Shown here: piece after piece, positions 1 to 6,143 of the stretch | How positions within the stretch are numbered: the first letter of the stretch is position 1 | Layout of the letters: each line of letters starts with the position of its first letter | Assembly: GCA_964461455.1 (NCBI GenBank) | Contig: CAYWUJ010000054.1 | Coordinates: 1-12,775, forward strand | DNA: 12,775 nt | Source: UBA1413 sp964461455 | GTDB lineage: Bacteria; Bacteroidota; Bacteroidia; Bacteroidales; Prolixibacteraceae | Reading direction: 5' to 3' | Program-made: the position numbers and the translations under genes | The notes under the pieces: model-generated | What the model saw: only the letters and a program-made list of their open reading frames with translations | Told to the model about the DNA's origin: nothing | Databases searched by the model: none

Positions 1-42
1 GTCACCGAACTGCTGCGCAAGGTCTGCGGCACACCCGTTTAG
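1..42 (+). CDS. Possible C-terminal tail of a gene entering from the left (partial)
   Basis: Frame 1 on the + strand is open from the window edge to a TAG at 40-42 and would encode VTELLRKVCGTPV. Thirteen codons are too few to recognise a family, and an open stretch this short can occur by chance. If real, the gene would be convergent with the WbqC-family gene, leaving about 128 bases between them. The other two + frames are also open past this point, so the frame choice is a guess based on the plausible composition of the peptide. Confidence 0.2.
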   Translation, partial: VTELLRKVCGTPV

Positions 43-49
43 GATCTCC

Positions 50-121
50 GGCAGGCCGGGGAATCAGGGGACGTAACATTGCAGAGGCAGGCCGGTAAAT
101 CAAAGAGCTTAACATGACAGG
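50..121. repeat. Diverged tandem duplication, two 36-bp units
   Basis: Positions 50-85 and 86-121 align without gaps over 36 bases. Counted by eye, 26 of 36 bases are identical. The best-conserved part is GGCAGGCCGGNNAATCA at 50-66 and 86-102, and a second conserved part is TAACATNNCAG near the end of each unit. No third copy follows; instead ACCTGCC at 131-137 is the reverse complement of part of the unit start. The repeat lies in the non-coding gap beyond the end of the WbqC-family gene. Its role is unknown; a transcript-end structure or a simple duplication are both possible. Confidence 0.55.
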
Positions 122-170
122 TGCAAACAGACCTGCCTGTTGCCAACACCACCACCGGCATGACGGGCCG

Positions 171-827
171 TCAATGGCTTCCGCCGCCGGTAAAGCTCCG
201 GCGGAGAATGTCTACGGTTTCGGGTCCGGCATTGAAAAGCAGGTCCAGGATACTCAATTGCGGAATGAAAGGGAATTTTCCCTCAAAAACCTGGGTATAG
301 GGAATTTCACGGCTGACAGACCCCTGGTCTGTGGCCTTTTCCTTCGGAGAAATCACCTCCCTGAGGTTGGCAAACCGGCCGGGCACGGTCTCGAAGGCTT
401 CCGTCAGGTGAAGCTCCTTTTCCAGTCCCGTCAGATCCATGATTTTCTCTGTCAGCATCCGGTTAAAGTCGAAAAGGAACTCCCGTTTCTTCTCATAGAA
501 TGGCCTGAGATCATCGGCGTAATAATCGAAAAACGGGGAGTTGTTGTAGGCTGAATAGATGGCCCGCCAGTGGTTCATTTGCCATTTCTCGTACCAGGCA
601 ATGCGGATATCCCTGATTTTCACGCCCGGACTGCGGCCATGTTCCACCGGAATGGTCAGCGGCAACGGACCATTGGATCCCAGAATCACGCACCTGTTGC
701 GGTAAGTCTGCCTGATGTAATTCTCGTGCTGCTCAATGTAAACTTTCCCGAACCCGGCCATCTGCGCAAAATAATGCACCGGACCACAGTAGGCCGACGC
801 CAGCAATACGCTACCGGGAAGTTCCAT
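171..827 (-). CDS. WbqC-family protein
   Basis: The product is about 218 residues, close to the full length of the WbqC-like family (first named from O-antigen clusters; biochemical role not firmly established). The family pattern is visible from the N-terminus: a VLLASAYCGPVHYF opening, then HENYIRQTYRNR, then an LTIPV strand, a W...HW segment and AYNNSPFFDYY. There is no signal peptide or membrane helix, so it should be cytoplasmic. I chose the ATG at 825-827 because AGGGAG lies six bases upstream. A GTG at 831-833 is also possible and would overlap the previous stop as GTGA, adding MT. Either start couples it to the LapA-domain gene upstream. It is the last gene of the dapB-lepB-lapA group, an order that recurs around lepB in Bacteroidales. 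The 3' end (184-204) contains a 7-bp inverted repeat without a U-tract. The family call is firm; a function in surface glycan assembly is only inferred. Confidence 0.88.
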   Translation of the reverse strand: MELPGSVLLASAYCGPVHYFAQMAGFGKVYIEQHENYIRQTYRNRCVILGSNGPLPLTIPVEHGRSPGVKIRDIRIAWYEKWQMNHWRAIYSAYNNSPFFDYYADDLRPFYEKKREFLFDFNRMLTEKIMDLTGLEKELHLTEAFETVPGRFANLREVISPKEKATDQGSVSREIPYTQVFEGKFPFIPQLSILDLLFNAGPETVDILRRSFTGGGSH

Positions 828-829
828 GG

Positions 830-1309
830 TCACTCCCTGAAAAATTTCCGGGTGATCGACGATTCCCTCTTTCCCGGGGTCTCTTCATCATCAAAGGGAA
901 CGCCCTCAGGATCGGGCCTGCGGAGGATGCCCCTGCGCGAAGAGCCCTCTTCACCGGAAGGTGTATCTTCATCGCGATCATCCATCGCCTCATCTCCCTC
1001 TTCTTCCTGATCCTCCTGACCGACCCTGTCACCGTCATCTTCAGGCCTCTCCCCGTAATCAGGGCCATTCCCCACAGGGTTCCTCCTGCGAAACAACAGG
1101 GTAAAAAACGGAATCAGATAACCCGCCAGCAGGCAGATCATCAAGAGCAAGGCCACGGGGATCTCCCCGATGGTCCAGAAGAAAAGACGAATGGATACCT
1201 TTTCCTGATTCTGGAGGGTAAAAATCACCAGCAACACCGCCAAAACCAGGTTCACGACCAGCTGGGGGCTTACTCCGCTCTGGTGAGTGTGATCATTTGT
1301 CCTTCTCAT
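830..1309 (-). CDS. LapA-domain (DUF1049) inner-membrane protein with acidic tail
   Basis: This 159-residue protein has two predicted membrane helices (about 17-34 and 50-72). Between them is the LapA-type signature FTLQNQEKVSIRLFFW, and RRR follows the second helix. In E. coli LapA takes part in regulating lipopolysaccharide synthesis through LpxC turnover; whether that holds here is unknown. Residues 80-145 form a strongly charged, mostly acidic tail rich in E, D and R with no recognisable fold, probably a disordered cytoplasmic extension; it roughly doubles the length compared with minimal LapA proteins. The gene sits 67 bases after lepB and its TGA is two bases before the ATG of the WbqC-family gene. 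Its leader holds an unusual structure described separately. Confidence 0.82.
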   Translation of the reverse strand: MRRTNDHTHQSGVSPQLVVNLVLAVLLVIFTLQNQEKVSIRLFFWTIGEIPVALLLMICLLAGYLIPFFTLLFRRRNPVGNGPDYGERPEDDGDRVGQEDQEEEGDEAMDDRDEDTPSGEEGSSRRGILRRPDPEGVPFDDEETPGKRESSITRKFFRE

Positions 1310-1376
1310 TTTATCATTTTTACTCCTGCAGAAAGGAGGTTCCGGCCGCAGCCAGTGCCTTCTTCACCGCCCCTGA
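1310..1376 (-). promoter_or_regulatory. lepB-lapA gap with 16S 3'-end-like sequence and SD-masking hairpin
   Basis: Read on the minus strand, 1350-1329 is TGCGGCCGGAA followed directly by CCTCCTTTCTG. The 3' end of bacterial 16S rRNA, in its Bacteroidota form, reads TGCGGCTGGAACA then CCTCCTTTCTG, so the match lacks two bases and has one substitution. The CTCCT of this match (1338-1334) can pair with AGGAG (1327-1323) across a 6-base loop. That AGGAG lies 13 bases upstream of the lapA ATG, so the hairpin would mask the only Shine-Dalgarno-like sequence in the leader. No TAnnTTTG element is seen, so lapA is probably read from the upstream promoter. The sequence match is seen; any regulatory role is inference. 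Confidence 0.45.
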
Positions 1377-2807
1377 TCAGTCGGGGTGGATACTCCGGAA
1401 CAACCTGTTCAACCTAATTTTTGAGAGGAAATTCTTGTCCTTGTCGAGGGATAACCAAATGAAAGAGGCCTTTCCGACCACATGGTCCTCGGGAACAAAT
1501 CCCCAATAGCGCGAGTCGGCTGAGTTGTGCCGGTTGTCCCCCATCATCCAGTAATAATCCATCTTAAAGGTATAACTGGTGGCCGGCTGGCCGTTGATCA
1601 CGATCTGGTCTCCGTTGACTTCCAGCTTGTTGTTTTCATAAATTTCTATTATCCTCCTGAAAAGGGGGAGGTTAGCAGGGGTGAGCTGCACAGTCTCTCC
1701 TTTAGCCGGAACCTTCAGGGGGCCGAAATTGTCGACGTTCCAGGGAAAACGGCTGTCGGCAGGAAAAATATTGGGGTCCCACCTTGCCGGATCATCCAGA
1801 AGTTTTTTCACGTCGGTCACATTGGTGAATCCTTTCAGTTCCGCCACCATCTTTTCAGTGAGGGGGAGGATGTACTGCATACTGTTGTATTCCTGACGGT
1901 CGGCAAAGGAAATCCCCATGCGGTCCAGGGCCTTGGGATTGATAGAACTGGTGGTGGTCACCATATAGTTGTACTGGAATCCATCCAATGATTTCTGGGG
2001 CTTACCGTTGATAAGAAGGTCACCCTCCCTGACTTCCAGCTCATCACCGGGGATGGCCACACACCTCTTGATATAATTCTCCCGTTTGTCGACAGGACGG
2101 GCCACGATCTTTCCGAAACTGGCCTCATCATTCCACAGCCTCTCCCTGCCATAGGACCTGATCAACTGGTAGTAACTCTGGTTCTGCACCTTAAAGGCCA
2201 CGGTATCCCCTTCGGGAAAATGGAATACCACAACATCGTCGTTTTTTATCTTTCCCCAACCTGCCAGCCGCTTGTAAGGCTTTTTAATCCACTCGACATA
2301 CGATTTGCGGGTCGACAGCGGCAAGGTATTGTGGACAAAGGGAAAACTCAGGGGAGTATTGGGGGTCTTGGGCCCATAAGCTGTTTTGCTCACAAACAGA
2401 TAGTCGCCCACCAACAGCGATTTCTCCATCGACGACGTGGGAATGGTGTAGGCCTCTATGAAAAACATCCTGATAAAGGAAGCCGCGATCACGGCAAAGA
2501 TGATGGCGTCGACCCACTCCACCACCTTGGTCTGCTTTCCGTCGGGGGGATTTTTCTTTTTCCAGAACGCCCAGTGCACCTTTTGGGTGATGTAAATGTC
2601 AAAGATCACGGCTAATCCGGCCAGCCACCAGTAATTTTTCAGCCAGATCACCCAGAGGAGGTAAAGGGTGGCCACCACCCCGAACTTGAACCATTTGTTC
2701 GTCAGCAATCCCATAGCGGCATTTCCCGGACCCTTTTCCGCGGCTCTTTTTTGGCCCGAAGTTCCCTGGGTTCTCTTTTCCTGACGGTTCTCCTTGATTG
2801 AATTCAT
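1377..2807 (-). CDS. lepB: Signal peptidase I, long Bacteroidota form
   Basis: This serine-lysine peptidase removes signal peptides from exported preproteins at the inner membrane. The 476-residue protein starts with a charged segment (1-37). Hydrophobic segments follow at about 41-73 and a membrane anchor at about 98-118. The catalytic box IPTSSM at 122-127 places the nucleophile at Ser126. YIKRCVAIPGD at 245-255 places the general base at Lys247. The late conserved box GDNRHNSADSRYWG is at 423-436. E. coli LepB is 324 residues; the extra length here lies mostly between boxes at about 275-410, an insertion usual for Bacteroidales LepB. It follows dapB by 15 bases and precedes the LapA-domain gene by 67 bases, so co-transcription is likely. 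The frame stays open for 18 codons beyond the TGA, to a TAA at 1320-1322. Confidence 0.96.
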   Translation of the reverse strand: MNSIKENRQEKRTQGTSGQKRAAEKGPGNAAMGLLTNKWFKFGVVATLYLLWVIWLKNYWWLAGLAVIFDIYITQKVHWAFWKKKNPPDGKQTKVVEWVDAIIFAVIAASFIRMFFIEAYTIPTSSMEKSLLVGDYLFVSKTAYGPKTPNTPLSFPFVHNTLPLSTRKSYVEWIKKPYKRLAGWGKIKNDDVVVFHFPEGDTVAFKVQNQSYYQLIRSYGRERLWNDEASFGKIVARPVDKRENYIKRCVAIPGDELEVREGDLLINGKPQKSLDGFQYNYMVTTTSSINPKALDRMGISFADRQEYNSMQYILPLTEKMVAELKGFTNVTDVKKLLDDPARWDPNIFPADSRFPWNVDNFGPLKVPAKGETVQLTPANLPLFRRIIEIYENNKLEVNGDQIVINGQPATSYTFKMDYYWMMGDNRHNSADSRYWGFVPEDHVVGKASFIWLSLDKDKNFLSKIRLNRLFRSIHPD

Positions 2808-2822
2808 TACAAAATATTTATT

Positions 2823-3539
2823 TTAAAATTTCAACAAATCGTTCATGGACAAGATCCCACGGTGTGTCAGGCAGAATTCTGCCGCCAATACCGCCCCCAG
2901 GGCGAAGCCCCTGCGGCTTTTGGCACTGTGGGTGATGGAAATAACGTCATCGTCACACTCCCAGGTGACGGTATGAATACCCGGAACGTCGCCCCTCCTT
3001 TCGGAGCTGACGGGGATCATCTCTGTCGATGATTCCCCCGCGACGGCCCATCCCTTTTTATCGGGAAACAGACCCGCCAGTTCCTCGGCCAGGGTGATGG
3101 CCGTACCGCTGGGAGCGTCCAGTTTCCGGGTATGATGCACCTCGTGTATCCCGGGCTGATATTGGGGATGGCCGGTCATTATCGCGGCAAGCCGGCGGTT
3201 CAGCAGGAAAAAGAGATTGACCCCCACCGAAAAGTTGCTGGCATAGAAAAAAGTGCCGCCGTGGCGCTGGCAGGCCTCATGGACCTTCGCGCGCTGGCTG
3301 AGCCATCCCGTTGTGCCGCTCACCACCGGCACCCCCGCCTCAAAACAGGCCATGTAGTTGCCGACTGCCGAGGAGGGAACGGTAAACTCAATGACGGCAT
3401 CACAAAGGGCCAGATTCCCGGGGGTCAGATCTTCAGGGTTCCCGGCATCAATAATCAGAGACACCACATGCCCCCTCTCCCTGACAATCGCCTCAATCTC
3501 CTTCCCCATTCTCCCGTATCCTATCAGACCTATCTTCAT
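2823..3539 (-). CDS. dapB: 4-hydroxy-tetrahydrodipicolinate reductase
   Basis: DapB reduces the product of DapA with NAD(P)H in the diaminopimelate branch, which feeds lysine and peptidoglycan synthesis in the cytoplasm. At 238 residues it is shorter than the E. coli enzyme (273) but typical of Bacteroidota. The nucleotide-binding turn GYGRMG is at 7-12, SGTTGW at 74-79 and ASNFSVGVN at 100-108. The family signature HEVHHTRKLDAPSGTA spans 132-147, with His135/His136 and Lys139 as the expected catalytic and substrate-binding residues and DAPSGTA completing the site. It is the first gene of a minus-strand operon followed by lepB. A TAnnTTTG element lies about 60 bases upstream of the ATG, giving a leader of about 55 bases. 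Nothing is missing from the active site. Confidence 0.96.
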   Translation of the reverse strand: MKIGLIGYGRMGKEIEAIVRERGHVVSLIIDAGNPEDLTPGNLALCDAVIEFTVPSSAVGNYMACFEAGVPVVSGTTGWLSQRAKVHEACQRHGGTFFYASNFSVGVNLFFLLNRRLAAIMTGHPQYQPGIHEVHHTRKLDAPSGTAITLAEELAGLFPDKKGWAVAGESSTEMIPVSSERRGDVPGIHTVTWECDDDVISITHSAKSRRGFALGAVLAAEFCLTHRGILSMNDLLKF

Positions 3540-3576
3540 GTGAATAAATGTTTTTCAAGCACCAGCGAAGTCACCG

Positions 3577-3661
3577 GCCGCCATTTTTCCGGCAGGTCAC
3601 AAAGATATAACATATAGGGAAAAGTAGGTCACCCTGCTCAGGTCGCCGCTCATTTTTCGGC
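3577..3661. repeat. Two related GCCG-N9-CGGC elements in the divergent promoter region
   Basis: GCCG-N9-CGGC occurs at 3577-3593 and again at 3645-3661, both with ATTTTT in the spacer and both on the same strand. AGGTCAC also occurs twice between them, at 3594-3600 and 3626-3632. The first element lies in the dapB leader, just downstream of its -7 element; the second lies upstream of both promoters. They could be paired operator sites or a diverged duplication. No regulator gene is adjacent. Confidence 0.35.
3600..3607 (-). promoter_or_regulatory. Predicted -7 element for dapB-lepB-lapA-wbqC operon
   Basis: On the minus strand this reads TATCTTTG, a full match to the Bacteroidota primary sigma -7 consensus TAnnTTTG. 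Transcription would start near 3593-3595, about 55 bases ahead of the dapB ATG. No clear -33 TTTG is present at the usual distance. The gap it sits in is divergent, so a promoter in this direction is required. Confidence 0.6.
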
Positions 3662-3691
3662 GAACTGCCGTTTTTTAACGGTGACAATTAC

Positions 3692-3699
3692 TATTTTTG
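3692..3699 (+). promoter_or_regulatory. Predicted -7 element for the HAD phosphatase gene
   Basis: TATTTTTG matches TAnnTTTG exactly and ends 16 bases before the ATG at 3716, implying a leader of about ten bases. The surrounding sequence AATTACTATTTTTG (3686-3699) is shared, with one difference, by two other sites in this window. The -33 region is T-rich and contains the inverted repeat CCGTT-N4-AACGG at 3668-3681. Confidence 0.65.
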
Positions 3700-3715
3700 G
3701 CGCAATTCTCATCCT

Positions 3716-4546
3716 ATGCAAAACATCAGGCTGGTAGCCACCGATCTTGACGGAACTTTTCTCAGGGACAATAAAAGCATCAGCCAGTCCAACATTGATG
3801 CCCTCCACGCCCTGGGGAGAATGGGCATTGTGCGTGTGGCCGCCACCGGAAGGAACCTGAAAAAAGTCTACGAGGTGATCCCCGATGATGTTCCCTTCGA
3901 CTTTTTCATCTACTCCTCAGGGGCAGGGGTCTTCAACAGGAAGGAAAACCGCCACCTCTACACCTGCAATATCAAGGAAGAGACGGCCACGACCCTCATC
4001 CGCTATTTCCTCCGTGAAGACGTCAGCTTTCACGCTTTCAGGGAAGCTCCCGACAACCACCACCTCTGGTACCACAGGAGCAGCCAACCCTGTGAGGAGT
4101 TTGAACGTTATTTCGAGTTCCACCGCTCCTTTGCCTTTCCCCTCCCGCTGTCAGGGGAGATAGGCTCTGACCTCTGCCAGTTTCTGGTGATCATCCCCAA
4201 TGATGAACACCGCTTCCTCCAGATGAAACAGAAGGTGGAAGCCATCAGTCCCGGCGTGAGGGTCATCCGCTCCAGTTCACCCCTGAATACCGGGTTCATC
4301 TGGATCGAAATTTTCCACCATTCCGTTTCCAAGGGGAACGGGGTTCTCTATCTGTGCAACCTGCTGGGCATCGACCCGGCACACACCCTGGGTATCGGCA
4401 ACGACTATAACGATATCGACCTGCTCGAGTTCACGGAACACTCCTTCCTGACCGACAACGCCCCCGAAATCCTGAAGCAGAATTTCAGGCTTCTCCCCAC
4501 CAACGAAGAGGACGCCTTCGCCCATGCGGTCGCCCAAATCCTCTGA
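3716..4546 (+). CDS. Cof-type HAD-IIB phosphatase, probable sugar phosphatase
   Basis: This 276-residue cytoplasmic enzyme belongs to the HAD superfamily, subclass IIB, whose members mostly dephosphorylate sugar phosphates or similar small metabolites. All four motifs are present. Motif I is ATDLDGT with nucleophile Asp10 and acid/base Asp12. Motif II is AATGR with Thr44. Motif III is SKGNG with Lys206. Motif IV is GIGNDYND with Asp230 and Asp233 for magnesium. The cap lies between motifs II and III (about 80-195), in the Cof position, and sets substrate choice. The length is normal for the family. It is transcribed divergently from dapB with its own -7 element and followed 78 bases later by the membrane-protein gene. 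Family and catalytic competence are firm; the substrate cannot be read from sequence. Confidence 0.93.
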   Translation: MQNIRLVATDLDGTFLRDNKSISQSNIDALHALGRMGIVRVAATGRNLKKVYEVIPDDVPFDFFIYSSGAGVFNRKENRHLYTCNIKEETATTLIRYFLREDVSFHAFREAPDNHHLWYHRSSQPCEEFERYFEFHRSFAFPLPLSGEIGSDLCQFLVIIPNDEHRFLQMKQKVEAISPGVRVIRSSSPLNTGFIWIEIFHHSVSKGNGVLYLCNLLGIDPAHTLGIGNDYNDIDLLEFTEHSFLTDNAPEILKQNFRLLPTNEEDAFAHAVAQIL

Positions 4547-4594
4547 GGCGACCCGAAAGTTCACCGGCCTCTTCCCATAAAGCGGGAAAATAGC

Positions 4595-4602
4595 CATATT
4601 TG
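4595..4602 (+). promoter_or_regulatory. Possible weak -7 element for the membrane protein-glycosyltransferase pair
   Basis: CATATTTG differs from TAnnTTTG at the first base and ends 22 bases before the ATG at 4625, the same geometry as the stronger sites in this window. The 78-base gap also carries the inverted repeat TTCCC-N7-GGGAA (4572-4588) with no U-tract. Read-through from the HAD gene is an equally good explanation. Confidence 0.3.
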
Positions 4603-4624
4603 CATTCACCAAAATAAACCGAGT

Positions 4625-5245
4625 ATGAACGACTCTTTGAAATATATCCTATCATTTACGCTTAGGGTGATCATATATGCGGCCCTGATGGTGCTGCTTT
4701 ATGGGATTTTCATGATTGATGCGCGGGTGGAGACAGCCACGGGAAAATTCGGGGAAACCTCCATGACCGAAATCATGCAGGAGATCATCCTCTTTCTGCT
4801 GGGGCTTATTTTTCTGGCGGCCAGCCGCCTCAACAAGTCCATGGCGCCCGTAAACCGCCTTATCAGCGTCTTCTTTTTTATGGCTTTCATCAGGGAGTTC
4901 AATAACCAGATCGATTTCTGGTTTTACCTGGTCCTGCCCCTTCTCCTGCTCTTTGCCTGGCTGGCCGTGCGCGACCGCAAAAACCTGGTGACCGCAGCAC
5001 ACCGGTTCCTGGAAATGCCCGTGACCGCCTACTTCGTCACCGGCTTCCTGGTCACCTTCATTTTCAGCCGGCTCTTCGGGAAAACCACCCTGTGGACCAC
5101 CCTCCTGGGCGACCACTACCACCGGTGGGCGAAAAACGCTGCCGAAGAGGGCATAGAACTGCTCGGATACGCCCTCTTTTTCATCGCGGGCATCGAAATC
5201 CTGATCACCCTTCTGAAAACCAGAAAAAGAAATAAGCAGCAATGA
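4625..5245 (+). CDS. Polytopic membrane protein of unknown function, paired with a glycosyltransferase
   Basis: I do not recognise a named family. The 206-residue protein shows about six hydrophobic segments (roughly 8-30, 49-67, 78-89, 97-116, 131-149 and 175-197) and a basic C-terminus KTRKRNKQQ, so it should sit in the inner membrane. Two stretches look conserved in character: FIREFNNQIDFWFYLVLP at 88-105 and AAEEGIELLGY at 172-182. Both place several acidic residues at or inside membrane segments. There is no signal peptide separate from the first helix. Its stop codon overlaps the start of the glycosyltransferase gene as ATGA, which suggests coupled translation and a shared task, for example lipid-linked sugar handling or anchoring the enzyme. 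That role is inference only. Confidence 0.8.
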   Translation: MNDSLKYILSFTLRVIIYAALMVLLYGIFMIDARVETATGKFGETSMTEIMQEIILFLLGLIFLAASRLNKSMAPVNRLISVFFFMAFIREFNNQIDFWFYLVLPLLLLFAWLAVRDRKNLVTAAHRFLEMPVTAYFVTGFLVTFIFSRLFGKTTLWTTLLGDHYHRWAKNAAEEGIELLGYALFFIAGIEILITLLKTRKRNKQQ

Positions 5246-6135
5246 GGGTAGCGGGGTTTTCCTTTATCCGCAATGCGGTAAAATATGACTTTCCGGTCGT
5301 GGAAGCCATTACTTCGGTACTGCCATTATGCGACCATTTTTTTATGGCTGTGGGACGGTCGGAAGATGACACCGCGGAACTCATACGCAAAACCGCCCCC
5401 GACAAGATCACCATCATCCCCACCGAATGGGAGGGCCTCACACATGGCGGGGAGGTGTACGCCTCGGAAACCAACAAAGCCTTCGATGCCATTCCCGCCG
5501 GTTATGACTGGTGTTTCTATATCCAGGGCGACGAAGTCCTGCATGAAAAATACCTCGGGGTGGTCAGGGAGTCCATGGAGCGGTGGCTGCCCTTTCACGA
5601 CGTGGAAGGATTACTCTTCAGGTATCTCCATTTCTATGGTGATTTCGACCATGTCGGCGACTCACGCCACTGGTACCGCCACGAGGTGAGAATCATCCGC
5701 AACGACAAGTCAATAAGGTCTTACCGCGATGCCCAGGGGTTCCGCAAGGAGGGGCAAAAAATCAGAGCCGTTCCCGTGGATGCCGAAATTTACCACTATG
5801 GCTGGGTTCGCCACCCCCTGTCCATGCAGCGCAAAGTCGATGCGGTGCGCCGTTTTTACGACGGCATCACTGCGGAAGAGCCGCAAACCCCGCATCACAG
5901 CCGCCAGAAAGGGAGACTTCAGGAATTCGACTACCGGGGGAATTATGATGCCCTGGCGCGGTTCCGGGGAACACATCCGCGCGTGATGGAAGAAAGGATC
6001 AAACGGCTGAACTGGGATGCCGGCATCGGTGCCGGGAGGCGGAAAATGAGCCTTCGCTACCGCCTCCTCTACCACTTTGAGAAACTTACCGGCATCAGAC
6101 CATTTGAATTCAGGAACTTCACCATCGTGCGGTGA
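5242..6135 (+). CDS. Glycosyltransferase, family 2-like (GT-A fold)
   Basis: The 297-residue protein opens with MRVAGFSFIRNAVKYDFPVVEAI, cut by family as VAGFSFIRNA at 3-12, typical of small GT2-like enzymes. The core contains a sugar-nucleotide domain to about residue 140. YIQGDEVLHE at 93-102 occupies the place of the metal-binding DxD motif, here as GDE preceded by Gln. YHYGWVRHP at 184-192 is a second conserved site, with a likely metal or phosphate-binding His. There are no membrane helices or signal peptide. The ATG overlaps the preceding membrane-protein gene by four bases, so the two are almost surely translated together. The 3' end converges with the MurU-like gene after 8 bases. Donor and acceptor sugars are unknown; a surface polysaccharide or glycolipid is a reasonable guess. 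Confidence 0.85.
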   Translation: MRVAGFSFIRNAVKYDFPVVEAITSVLPLCDHFFMAVGRSEDDTAELIRKTAPDKITIIPTEWEGLTHGGEVYASETNKAFDAIPAGYDWCFYIQGDEVLHEKYLGVVRESMERWLPFHDVEGLLFRYLHFYGDFDHVGDSRHWYRHEVRIIRNDKSIRSYRDAQGFRKEGQKIRAVPVDAEIYHYGWVRHPLSMQRKVDAVRRFYDGITAEEPQTPHHSRQKGRLQEFDYRGNYDALARFRGTHPRVMEERIKRLNWDAGIGAGRRKMSLRYRLLYHFEKLTGIRPFEFRNFTIVR

Positions 6136-6143
6136 AACCCCCC

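Noticed and set aside
161..173. Palindrome TGACGG-G-CCGTCA
   Set aside because: It overlaps the stop codon of the WbqC-family gene, has no room for an RNA loop and sits away from any promoter, so a regulatory role is not supported.
184..204. 7-bp inverted repeat CCGCCGG-N7-CCGGCGG as a terminator
   Set aside because: It lies inside the last codons of the WbqC-family gene and has no U-tract on either strand.
2808..2822. Possible promoter TATTTTG in the dapB-lepB gap
   Set aside because: It is one T short of TAnnTTTG and sits almost on the lepB ATG in a 15-base operon gap.
3658..3676. Terminator-like CGGC-N5-GCCG followed by six T
   Set aside because: The stem is only 4 bp and it lies between divergent genes, where no + transcript is known to end. 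It more likely belongs to the promoter-region repeats.
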